From Verrucomicrobiia bacterium (lineage in GTDB: Bacteria > Patescibacteriota > Saccharimonadia > Saccharimonadales > Saccharimonadaceae), in the NCBI GenBank assembly GCA_035629335.1, contig DASPIB010000001.1, forward strand, positions 372,001 through 436,000: a stretch of DNA of 64,000 bases, read 5' to 3'. Shown piece by piece: positions 39,640 to 47,300 of this stretch. The notes beneath the pieces were generated by a model. That model did not search any database. It was not told the DNA's origin and saw only the letters and a list, made by a program, of their open reading frames with translations. How positions within the stretch are numbered: position 1 is the stretch's first letter; each line of letters opens with the position of its first letter. A program made the position numbers and the translations under genes.

Positions 39640-39867
39640 ATGGCATTATTCGTACAACAAAAGAATCAGCGCAGCGAGCTACAAGAGAAACTGGCTGCTG
39701 AAATGAAAGACCGCATGCAGCAGAAACTAAAAGCCGATACCGAATCGCAGCCGGCGATGCTTGATGGCCAAAACAAAACACGGCCGGCGGGGTTGATTAT
39801 ACTGGCACTGATTACGCTGTTGGTGATTGTCGGGATTATCGTCGCGACCATACAAAACGGAAATTAG
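39640..39867 (+). CDS. Small single-helix membrane protein
   Basis: A 75-residue protein with a charged, helical N-terminal half (SELQEKLAAEMKDRMQQKL) and one membrane helix near residues 51-70 (LIILALITLLVIVGIIVA) before the terminal IQNGN. No family is recognised. AGGAGGG precedes the ATG, and it follows the ZIP gene by 8 bases, so the two are co-transcribed. Confidence 0.65.
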   Translation: MALFVQQKNQRSELQEKLAAEMKDRMQQKLKADTESQPAMLDGQNKTRPAGLIILALITLLVIVGIIVATIQNGN

Positions 39868-39900
39868 CTTTCAACGCTAGCGCGAGAGGCGAGCTTCTCG

Positions 39901-39906
39901 TATACT
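39901..39906 (+). promoter_or_regulatory. -10 box upstream of pheST
   Basis: TATACT, 11 bases before the pheS ATG; the short leader would hold only a weak AGG. Confidence 0.45.
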
Positions 39907-39917
39907 TGTAGGTAATT

Positions 39918-40928
39918 ATGAACGACATAGCATCCATTCGCGAGGCGTTATTAGAACGTATTGCCCGAGACCCCGAGCCAAGAACTGTTTTGAAGGCAGC
40001 TGAATTTAAAGAGTTGTACAAAAAACTAGCCAGCCTGCCGCCAGAAGAGCGGGCTTCGTTTGGTAAGGCAGTTAACGAACTCAAGCAAGCACTTGAAACA
40101 GCCATTGCCGAAAAAGAAACCAAAGCCACTACCGAGGTTGAGCCTCTTGACGTCACCGCCCCTTGGGACCCTAACCTGCCCGAAGCCCAGCGGCCACAGT
40201 TGCTGCCAGCCGAACAAGGTACCCAGCACCCTCTGACCACTGAGCTCGAAAAGGTGATCGATATTTTTACCCGCATGGGATTCCGGGCGATCGAATCGCG
40301 ACAAATCGATGACGACTGGCACATGTTTGGCGCCTTAAACTTTCCTGAAAACCACCCCGCTCGCGATGGTTACGATACTTTTCGTACCGAAGAAGGATTT
40401 ATCCCCCCCGCCCACACCAGCACTATGCAGACGCGCATTATACGTGAAGGAAAAGCGGCGCTTGAAAAAGGCGAAGCAATCGCGAGTGTTAGTTACGGCC
40501 GGGTGTTTCGTAACGAAGACCTTGATGCCACGCATGAGCACACGTTTTACCAGGTAGAAGGGGTGTATGTCAGTAAAACCGCTACCTTAGCTGAGATGCT
40601 CGCCACCTTACAGAGCTTTTTTGAAGCTTATTATGGCCAATCGCTTAAAATCAAAACCCAGCCTGGTTACTTTCCGTTTGTTGAGCCTGGCCTTGAGTTT
40701 ATGATTGAAAAACCGGCTGCAATTGGCGGCAAGCCAGGGGAATGGCTCGAGATGCTCGGCTGCGGGATGATTCACCCTAACGTCTTGAAAGCTGCCGGCG
40801 TTAACCCCGAAGAGTATCGTGGTTTTGCTTGGGGCGGCGGCCTCGAGCGACTGGTGATGCTCGCTTACGGCATTAATGACTTACGGTACTTTGAATCTGG
40901 CAAACTTAGCTTCTTGAGGAAATTCTGA
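39918..40928 (+). CDS. pheS: Phenylalanyl-tRNA synthetase alpha chain
   Basis: A 336-residue class II synthetase catalytic subunit. HPLTTELEKVIDIFTRMGFR opens the core; motif 2 is GRVFRNEDLDATHEHTFYQVEG and motif 3 is GGGLERLVMLAYGI near 307-320. The N-terminal 80 residues are the helical coiled-coil that binds the tRNA. It adds phenylalanine to tRNA(Phe) as an alpha2-beta2 enzyme. Its TGA overlaps the pheT ATG by one base. Confidence 0.95.
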   Translation: MNDIASIREALLERIARDPEPRTVLKAAEFKELYKKLASLPPEERASFGKAVNELKQALETAIAEKETKATTEVEPLDVTAPWDPNLPEAQRPQLLPAEQGTQHPLTTELEKVIDIFTRMGFRAIESRQIDDDWHMFGALNFPENHPARDGYDTFRTEEGFIPPAHTSTMQTRIIREGKAALEKGEAIASVSYGRVFRNEDLDATHEHTFYQVEGVYVSKTATLAEMLATLQSFFEAYYGQSLKIKTQPGYFPFVEPGLEFMIEKPAAIGGKPGEWLEMLGCGMIHPNVLKAAGVNPEEYRGFAWGGGLERLVMLAYGINDLRYFESGKLSFLRKF

Positions 40929-43417
40929 TGATTATAAGTGTAAATTGGTTAAAACAATTTGTCCCCATCGACCGACCGATCGATGAGCTGGTAGCTTTAA
41001 TTGGCAGCCGACTAGTTGAAGTTGAAGAAGTGATTGATCTTGGCGCCAAATATCAGGGAATAATCGTCGCTCAGGCAAAAAAAGTGACGCCTCACCCCAA
41101 TGCTGACCGCCTAAAAGTGGTAATGATCGATGACGGTAGAGCTCACTCGGACGTCGAACGCGATGCAGATGGTTTGGTGCAAGTTGTCTGCGGTGCGCCT
41201 AATGTGCAAGAAGGCATGCTGGTTGCCTGGCTGCCACCAGGGGCAATGGTGCCGGCGAGTTTTTCTGATGCTGAGCCATTCGTGCTTGAAGCTCGCCCGC
41301 TGCGCGGTATCAAAAGCAATGGGATGCTCGCCAGCGCTAAAGAGCTAGCAATTGGCGACAACCACGACGGGATCGTGGCCATCGATAAGCAGGTTGCACC
41401 GGGCGCTCCTTTTGCCGAGGCCTACGAACTCAACGACTACTTGCTTGATATTGAAAATAAATCGCTAACCCACCGGCCAGATTCCTTTGGTTTAATTGGT
41501 TTTGCACGCGAAATCGCCGCTATTCAAGGGCTGCAGTTCACGACACCTACCTGGTTTACCATGCTCGAGCCAATTCTGGCTGGAAAAACACCAAGCGACA
41601 AAGCCGAACCAACCGTTACTATTGCCAGCCCCGATATCTGCGAACGTTACCAGGCAGTGGTGCTAGCGAATGTTGATGCTGCCATGCAATCGCCGCTGCA
41701 GGTGCAGTCGTATTTATCACGGGTTGGGGTGCGGCCAATTAGCGCGGTAGTTGATGTGACAAACTATTTGATGCTTTTAACCGGCCAGCCGCTCCATGCG
41801 TTTGACTATGATAAATTTGTAGCTGCAAGTAGCACGGGTAAGCCTGATGTGGTGGTCCGAACTGGCCATGACGGCGAGAAGCTCGAGCTGCTTGATGGCC
41901 GCACCATCACCCTTACTTCAGAAGATATTGTTATTGCCGCCGGTGAAACACCTGTCGCGCTCGGTGGCGCCATGGGCGGCGCCTCAACCGAAATCAGCAG
42001 TGATACAAAAAATGTCTTACTTGAAGCCGCCAGCTTTAACCTATATAACCTGCGGGCCACCCAAATGCGCCACGGCATCTTTTCTGAGGCAATTACGCGC
42101 TTCACTAAGGGCCAGCCGGCACCTATAACCGCACCAGTGCTTGCCAGTGCCATTAGAATGCTGACTGATTTCACTGGCGCAAAGCGAGTTTCCGAAGTTA
42201 TAGATATTTATCCACAGCCCGAATCGACGCGCATATTACGCCCACAGCTGCAAAAAATTAATGCCGTGCTTGGCACTGATTTATCCCTAGAAGCCGCTGC
42301 CACGCCGCTGCAGCATGCCGAATTTATAGCGACGCCCGAAGGCGACAAGCTAATCGTTGCCGTGCCATACTGGCGCAAAGATATTGCTATTGACGAAGAT
42401 GTGATTGAGGAGATTGGCCGAGTTTTGGGGTATGATACCATCATCCCGCAGTTACCGCTGCGGACCTACCGCGCAGTCCACCCTGAGCCATTCGACCAAT
42501 TCAAGCAAGGCTTACGCCAGCGCCTTACGAGCGCCGGTGCTAACGAACTGCTGACTTATAGCTTTGTACACGGTAAAGTCCTCGAACACGCCGGGCAAGA
42601 TGCAGCCCAAGCTTTCCGGATTACCAATGCAATCAGTCCTGAGCTGCAGTATTATCGTTTGAGCCTCACCCCGAGCTTACTAACAAAAGTGCACCCCAAT
42701 AGCAAGCAAGGCTTTGATTATTTCGCGCTGTACGAAATTAATAAAGTCCATCAAAAAGGCATGATGGATACCACCGAACCAGAGGTGCCCGCCGAATACA
42801 GCCGGTTGGCGCTGACGCTAGCGGCGAGTAAAAAAACCGCTGCCTTAAAAGGCAGTGCCTACTACCAGGCAAAGTATTTCCTTGAGTTTCTGCTAAAAGG
42901 CCAGAAGCTTTCCTTTGAGCCGCTCGCCAGCAACGATTCACCGCTTGCTGCGCCGTTTCAAGTTGGTCGAAGTGCCACGGTACTTATGGCTGGGCAGCCA
43001 ATTGGCGTGGTGGGTGAATATACGGCAGCTGCACAGAAGAACTTTAAGCTACCCACATATGCTGCCGGGTTTGAGCTCGATCTGGACGTGCTTTATAAAA
43101 ACTATACGTTTATGCAGGAATTTACACCACCGCCACGCTTCCAGGGCACAGAAAAAGACGTTTGTGTGCAAGTAGCGCCCGATCGCTCGTACGCTGAAGT
43201 TGCAGCGGTGGTGCAATCTGCGCTTAAGGACAGTCCTTTCCAGTGGCAACTTTCACCGCTTGATATGTATCAGCCGGCCGATGCAGCATACAAAAATATT
43301 ACCGTGCATCTGACATTGCATGATCCGATTAAGACAATCGATCTTGAAGAGGTCAAGCAACTTATTACCGCAATTGAAACGGCGGTGGACAAACAGCTAC
43401 AGGCTAAAATTGTATAA
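40928..43417 (+). CDS. pheT: Phenylalanyl-tRNA synthetase beta chain
   Basis: An 829-residue protein of normal length. The N-terminal MIISVNWLKQFVPID, a tRNA-binding OB domain (about 42-160, VVCGAPNV and ARPLRGIKSNGMLAS), the B3/4 editing domain, a B5 domain with NYLMLLTGQPLHAFDYDK and GGAMGGASTEIS, a central class II-like core and a C-terminal ferredoxin-like anticodon-binding domain (from about 735, FQGTEKDVCVQVAPDRSYAEV) are all present. It binds and proofreads the tRNA as partner of PheS. Confidence 0.95.
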   Translation: MIISVNWLKQFVPIDRPIDELVALIGSRLVEVEEVIDLGAKYQGIIVAQAKKVTPHPNADRLKVVMIDDGRAHSDVERDADGLVQVVCGAPNVQEGMLVAWLPPGAMVPASFSDAEPFVLEARPLRGIKSNGMLASAKELAIGDNHDGIVAIDKQVAPGAPFAEAYELNDYLLDIENKSLTHRPDSFGLIGFAREIAAIQGLQFTTPTWFTMLEPILAGKTPSDKAEPTVTIASPDICERYQAVVLANVDAAMQSPLQVQSYLSRVGVRPISAVVDVTNYLMLLTGQPLHAFDYDKFVAASSTGKPDVVVRTGHDGEKLELLDGRTITLTSEDIVIAAGETPVALGGAMGGASTEISSDTKNVLLEAASFNLYNLRATQMRHGIFSEAITRFTKGQPAPITAPVLASAIRMLTDFTGAKRVSEVIDIYPQPESTRILRPQLQKINAVLGTDLSLEAAATPLQHAEFIATPEGDKLIVAVPYWRKDIAIDEDVIEEIGRVLGYDTIIPQLPLRTYRAVHPEPFDQFKQGLRQRLTSAGANELLTYSFVHGKVLEHAGQDAAQAFRITNAISPELQYYRLSLTPSLLTKVHPNSKQGFDYFALYEINKVHQKGMMDTTEPEVPAEYSRLALTLAASKKTAALKGSAYYQAKYFLEFLLKGQKLSFEPLASNDSPLAAPFQVGRSATVLMAGQPIGVVGEYTAAAQKNFKLPTYAAGFELDLDVLYKNYTFMQEFTPPPRFQGTEKDVCVQVAPDRSYAEVAAVVQSALKDSPFQWQLSPLDMYQPADAAYKNITVHLTLHDPIKTIDLEEVKQLITAIETAVDKQLQAKIV

Positions 43418-43479
43418 CGTATCCAAAAAAGCTAATACTTTAGCTTCTTTGGATACGTGGACAGAGCGGCTCTGTACAC
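43417..43479. terminator. Two overlapping hairpins after pheT
   Basis: Hairpin A pairs ACGTATCCAAA (43417-43427) with TTTGGATACGT (43448-43458), with GCTAA/TTAGC inside. Hairpin B pairs CGTGGACAGAG (43455-43465) with CTCTGTACACG (43469-43479). They share ACGT at 43455-43458 and cannot form fully together. Confidence 0.6.
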
Positions 43480-43492
43480 GTATGCTCACGGT

Positions 43493-43756
43493 TTAGGTGG
43501 AATTAACCAGTTGAGGGCTGAGCCACAGCACAATAAAAAATGTACTGAAGCCAGCTACTAGTAGCCCTATCCATGTCATGCGATCGCCCGAGCCGTAACG
43601 GCCAAGAACACGGATGAAATACAACACCAGGCCAAGAACGGCGAGCGCGCCCGCTACCACCCAGCCTGGGCTGCCGTACTGAAGCCCGGCGACGGTTACA
43701 CCAGAGAATGCCCCGATGGGCACGCCAAAAAAACCTGCAGCTTTTGCTCCGTTCAT
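43493..43756 (-). CDS. Small membrane protein, unknown
   Basis: An 87-residue protein with an N-terminal glycine-rich part and two or three membrane helices (about 8-26, 32-50 and 62-82). GAGAGG before the ATG at 43756 supports the start. It is glycine-rich (GYGSGDRMTW between helices 2 and 3). No family is recognised. Confidence 0.6.
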   Translation of the reverse strand: MNGAKAAGFFGVPIGAFSGVTVAGLQYGSPGWVVAGALAVLGLVLYFIRVLGRYGSGDRMTWIGLLVAGFSTFFIVLWLSPQLVNST

Positions 43757-43951
43757 GAGCAAACCTCTCTGTCCTATTACACTTGCCGTAAGGTAAATGC
43801 TTGTTAATTATATATTATTTAACGTATTAGTCAATTAATGTGCGTTTACTATGAATGAACCCTACGAAGCACCCTGGGCGAGATTAGAGTCGACTTTTCA
43901 GCTGCAATTCGCTATAGTGATTACTAGTTTTGAGTTATATAAGGAGGGGAA

Positions 43952-44500
43952 ATGAGCACAAGTCGCGCCCAGCGAATCGGTATTTGGACCATTGCAATCG
44001 TTATGGCGGTTGGTACGATTGGCGGTTACTTTTTAATTATCGTTGAAAACGAAAACCGTAATCGAATCGCGCAGCAGGCACAGGAGGAGCAGCAAAAAGC
44101 TCAAGAGCGTGCGAGCAAGCCAGCTGAAGCTTTGCCGGGCTACAAAGCCGAAAAATTTGATGCTAAAAAGGTCAAAGAGCTAAAAACCGAAGACCTGAAA
44201 AAAGGCAATGGCAAAGAGGTTAAAGAAGGCGCACAGATTGAAGTCAATTACTTTGGCTGGACGCCGGATGGTAAGATTTTTGATAGCACCAACCGCGGTG
44301 GCGAAGTAGAACCTATTGGCTTATCGCTAGGCGGGGTGATTGAAGGCTGGAGCAAAGGATTAGTCGGCGCCAAAGAAGGAAGTACTCGCAAACTAATTAT
44401 TCCCGCTAAGCAGGCTTATGGCGAACAAGGTTCAGGTAGTAGCATCCCACCAAACACCCCACTGACCTTCATTGTCGAAATTACAAAAGTTACTTCTTAA
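43952..44500 (+). CDS. Membrane-anchored FKBP-type peptidyl-prolyl isomerase
   Basis: A 182-residue protein with an N-terminal membrane anchor (about 11-31, IWTIAIVMAVGTIGGYFLI), a Gln/Glu/Ala-rich linker (35-70) and a C-terminal FKBP domain of about 105 residues. The domain includes VNYFGWTPDGKIFDSTNRGG, GVIEGWSKGLVGAKEGSTRKLIIP, AYGEQGSGSSIPPNTPLTF. It speeds proline isomerisation in exported proteins outside the membrane. AAGGAGGGG precedes the ATG. Confidence 0.92.
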   Translation: MSTSRAQRIGIWTIAIVMAVGTIGGYFLIIVENENRNRIAQQAQEEQQKAQERASKPAEALPGYKAEKFDAKKVKELKTEDLKKGNGKEVKEGAQIEVNYFGWTPDGKIFDSTNRGGEVEPIGLSLGGVIEGWSKGLVGAKEGSTRKLIIPAKQAYGEQGSGSSIPPNTPLTFIVEITKVTS

Positions 44501-44507
44501 AAACAAC

Positions 44508-44542
44508 ATATAGCGCCCTGTACATATTGCGGGGCGCTATAT
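44508..44542 (+). terminator. Terminator after the FKBP gene
   Basis: ATATAGCGCCC (44508-44518) pairs with GGGCGCTATAT (44532-44542). No long T-run; a TATAAT for the next gene overlaps its end at 44542-44547. Confidence 0.55.
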
Positions 44543-44585
44543 ATAATGTAAGGCAGAGAAAAACAGAAAAAGGGGATAAGCGCTT

Positions 44586-44840
44586 ATGGCCAAAGACATT
44601 ACTATTTATACTTCAAACACTTGTGCATCGTGCCGAACGATAAAGCAGTGGCTCACCACCAAAGGCTATACCTACAGTGTTATAAATATTGACGAAGTGC
44701 CAGAAGAACGCCAAAATATTATTTCCCTTACCGGCCGAATGGAAGTGCCCGTAACGGTGGTCAGCGATCAAGAGCAGGACAAAAAGGCTGTAACAGTTGG
44801 TTGGAAGCCGGGCGAAATTATGGCTGCTTTGGCCGCTTAG
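44586..44840 (+). CDS. Glutaredoxin-like protein
   Basis: An 84-residue thioredoxin-fold protein with the redox motif CASC at residues 13-16 (TSNTCASCRTIKQWL) and cis-Pro VPVTVV near 58. It has the size of NrdH/Grx proteins, which reduce disulfides. It is followed after 12 bases by thioredoxin reductase, a pairing that suggests the reductase supplies electrons. AGGGGATAAG precedes the ATG. Confidence 0.88.
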   Translation: MAKDITIYTSNTCASCRTIKQWLTTKGYTYSVINIDEVPEERQNIISLTGRMEVPVTVVSDQEQDKKAVTVGWKPGEIMAALAA

Positions 44841-44852
44841 ATTGAGAATTAT

Positions 44853-45791
44853 ATGAATGAAGATACAATTCATGATGTGGTAATGATTGGTGCTGGGCCA
44901 AGTGCGCTAGCTGCTGCCGTGTATACTACTCGCGAAGATATTGAAACCCTCCTTATTGAAAAGGGGGCTATTGGTGGGCTAGCGGCGGTCACGGATTTAG
45001 TTGATAACTACCCTGGCTTTCCAAAGGGTATTCATGGCCTCGAACTAGCCGATCAATTGCAGGCGCAAGCCGAGCGTTTTGGCGCCAAGATTGACTTTGG
45101 CGAAGTAACTGGCCTCGAAGATAAAGGCGAGATAAAAGAAGTTATTACCACTGAAGGCACGTTAAAAGCCAAGGCTGTACTAATTGCGACTGGCAGTGAC
45201 TACAAAAAGCTGAAAGTACCAGGAGAAAACGAATTCTATGGTCGCGGCGTGCATTTTTGCGCCACCTGCGACGGTGCTTTTTACCGGGATAAACGATTGG
45301 TAGTGGTTGGTGGCGGGAACTCGGCTGTGCAAGAAACTATTTTCTTAACGCGGTACGCCACGCATATCGACATGCTGGTGCGCAGCAGTATCAAGGCTAG
45401 CGATATCCTGCAAAAAGAGCTACAGGGCTATATTGATGCCGGGAAGGTCACCGTGCACCTGAAAACCACCATCGACGAAATTGTCGGCGAAGATAATAAA
45501 GTCACCGGTGTGAAAGTCAAAAAAGATAGCCAACCTGAAACTATTGCCACCGACGGCGTGTTTGTTTTTATTGGCCTGCTCCCTAATACCGGCTTTCTAA
45601 AAAGCACCACGATCGCTCTCGATGAACAGGGCTTCATTAAAACCGATGGGCACCTTATGACGACGCTGCCCGGTGTGTTTGCCAGTGGTGATGTCCGCAG
45701 TGGCGCCACCATGCAAATTGCCAGCGCGGTTGGCGAAGGTGCGACTGCCGCCTTGAATCTTCGTGAATATATAGAAGGCCCCCTGCGCTAA
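44853..45791 (+). CDS. trxB: Thioredoxin reductase
   Basis: A 312-residue flavoprotein with FAD site GAGPSALAAAVY near 12-23, redox motif FCATCDG near 137-143, NADPH site VVVGGGNSAVQE and the C-terminal GVFASGDVRSG. It transfers electrons from NADPH through FAD to the Cys pair and on to thioredoxin-type partners. It lies just downstream of the glutaredoxin-like gene and is convergent with GDPD, overlapping by four bases. Confidence 0.94.
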   Translation: MNEDTIHDVVMIGAGPSALAAAVYTTREDIETLLIEKGAIGGLAAVTDLVDNYPGFPKGIHGLELADQLQAQAERFGAKIDFGEVTGLEDKGEIKEVITTEGTLKAKAVLIATGSDYKKLKVPGENEFYGRGVHFCATCDGAFYRDKRLVVVGGGNSAVQETIFLTRYATHIDMLVRSSIKASDILQKELQGYIDAGKVTVHLKTTIDEIVGEDNKVTGVKVKKDSQPETIATDGVFVFIGLLPNTGFLKSTTIALDEQGFIKTDGHLMTTLPGVFASGDVRSGATMQIASAVGEGATAALNLREYIEGPLR

Positions 45792-46477
45792 CGAGGCGGG
45801 TCGGCGAATTTATTTGGAAAGTCAGTAACGATGCCATCGACGCCGAGCTTCTCAAGTGCCGGCAGCGCTTGCGGCCGATTCACTGTATAGACATAAACAA
45901 ATAAATCGAGGCGTTTTGCGACCTCTACTGCTAGTTTGGTGATCCGCAAGCGATGAAACCCGACAGCCGAAAGTCGCAGCTTTCGTTCGTGCGCAATAAA
46001 CGCTAGCGGATTCAGCGAATGGAGCATTGCAAGCTGGGCTTTGGGAATGGCTGCTCGGATAGCTTTCAATGCCCGGACCGAAAACGACGAAAAAATAATT
46101 GTGTCCCAGTCGGAACGTTTTTTAATGTACTTTTTTAAAACTTCTAGCGTTGGCGCTACGGCGCTGTGCTGTTTTATCTCAATGTTCAGCATAACTTTCC
46201 CAAAAGCCTCACGAAGCGCATCATCGAGGGTGACAATGGGGTGTTCCGAACCAGCAAAGCGTTTTCGAAGTTCGCTAAGGGTGTGTCGTTTAATAAAATC
46301 GAGCTTTTTTTGGGTCCGGACGGTATGGAAGTCGTGGCTTAAAATCGGTATGCCGTCTTTGGTGGTTCGCACGTCAAATTCAATTATATCGGCACCAGCT
46401 TTTATGCCGGCTCGAATGGCAGCAATCGAATTTTCAGCGCGCAAACCAGCTGCTCCACGGTGGCTAATAACTATCAT
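45788..46477 (-). CDS. Glycerophosphodiester phosphodiesterase
   Basis: A 229-residue TIM-barrel enzyme with HRGAAGLRAENSIAAIR (His6), IEFDVRTTKDGIPILSHD (Glu, Asp and His metal site) and VMLNIEIK near 110. It splits glycerophosphodiesters into glycerol 3-phosphate and an alcohol. It overlaps the end of trxB. A TACACT box ends 6 bases before the ATG. It may supply glycerol phosphate from host lipid head groups. Confidence 0.92.
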   Translation of the reverse strand: MIVISHRGAAGLRAENSIAAIRAGIKAGADIIEFDVRTTKDGIPILSHDFHTVRTQKKLDFIKRHTLSELRKRFAGSEHPIVTLDDALREAFGKVMLNIEIKQHSAVAPTLEVLKKYIKKRSDWDTIIFSSFSVRALKAIRAAIPKAQLAMLHSLNPLAFIAHERKLRLSAVGFHRLRITKLAVEVAKRLDLFVYVYTVNRPQALPALEKLGVDGIVTDFPNKFADPPR

Positions 46478-46483
46478 GTCACT

Positions 46484-46489
46484 AGTGTA
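46484..46489 (-). promoter_or_regulatory. -10 box for the leaderless GDPD gene
   Basis: Minus-strand TACACT, 6 bases from the ATG at 46477. Confidence 0.4.
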
Positions 46490-46561
46490 TCAGATGATGC
46501 AAGTAAGGCCATGAACTTATGCTATACTACTTCATGATAAGGCAGTAACGAAGGAGTAATA

Positions 46562-47098
46562 ATGGCTGATTTTAACAAAATTCTCGATGCCGGTGATGTC
46601 GATGGTGGCATCATTAATGTAATTAATGAAATTCCGCTTGGCTCAAGCCATAAAATTGAATGGAACCGTAAGCTGGCAGTTTTTCAGCTCGACCGTGAAG
46701 AGCCCCAGATTTTTGCTAAGCCAGTAAACTATGGTTTTATTCCGCAAACACTTGATGATGACGGCGACGAACTTGATGTGCTAATCTATACCAGCTCTGG
46801 CGAACCGATTCCAATGGGTGTTTACCTTGAGGGGCAAATTATTGGCATTTTGAACTTTGAAGACGACGGCGAACAAGATCACAAAGTAGTGGTGGTGCCA
46901 GCCGATGATCGCAACAACGCTAACGCGATTACCAGTTTAGATGACCTCGGTGAGCAGTGGAAGAAAAAGATCGAACACCATTTTAACCACTATAAAGACC
47001 TTAAGAAACTTGGTTCAACCAAGGTGCTTGGTTGGGGCGATGCTGAAGAAGCGAAAGCAACAATTAAGGAGTGCATTGAGCGCTGGCAGAATCAGTAG
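46562..47098 (+). CDS. ppa: Inorganic pyrophosphatase (family I)
   Basis: A 178-residue soluble enzyme that hydrolyses pyrophosphate, pulling biosynthetic reactions forward. The metal centre is DDDGDELDVLIYT near 67-79, with KPVNYGFIPQT before it and GILNFEDDGEQDHKVVVVP after it, all in normal order. A TATACT box with a TGC extension lies upstream, followed by an AAGGAG ribosome site. It converges on rel, and a very large inverted repeat separates the two. Confidence 0.95.
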   Translation: MADFNKILDAGDVDGGIINVINEIPLGSSHKIEWNRKLAVFQLDREEPQIFAKPVNYGFIPQTLDDDGDELDVLIYTSSGEPIPMGVYLEGQIIGILNFEDDGEQDHKVVVVPADDRNNANAITSLDDLGEQWKKKIEHHFNHYKDLKKLGSTKVLGWGDAEEAKATIKECIERWQNQ

Positions 47099-47109
47099 TA
47101 ACTAGCTTG

Positions 47110-47257
47110 AAAGCCGCCACCCAGGGAGTTGCCTCCTGGTGAGCGCACTTTTTAAAGAACCTTCCACTGGAAGGTTCTTTAAGCGTTCGGCTAGAAATCG
47201 ATTATTACAATCGATTCTACAGGCTCACCAGTAGGCAACTCCCTGGGTGGCGGCTTT
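47110..47257. repeat. Large three-part inverted repeat (candidate structured RNA or small element)
   Basis: Outer arms at 47110-47144 and 47223-47257 pair over 35 bases with a single mismatch. Inside are two more hairpins: 47152-47182 (14 perfect pairs, TTAAAGAACCTTCC with its complement, loop ACT) and 47192-47219 (12/11 bases with one bulge, AATCGATT core). Nearly all of the 148 bases can be paired, forming a long stem with a two-armed head. It lies between ppa and rel, which converge. It contains no ORF, and no clear T-run follows either outer arm. Confidence 0.9.
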
Positions 47258-47300
47258 GATTTCTAAGAACGTAACTCACAATTTCTGGCAAATATTTAGC

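Noticed and set aside
39836-40324. 162-residue minus-strand frame opposite pheS
   Set aside because: pheS is certain, and this frame is Ser/Arg-rich without any motif.
47110-47257. Interpretation as an insertion sequence
   Set aside because: There is no transposase frame, and I see no clear target-site duplication at the flanks. It is kept as a structured repeat only.
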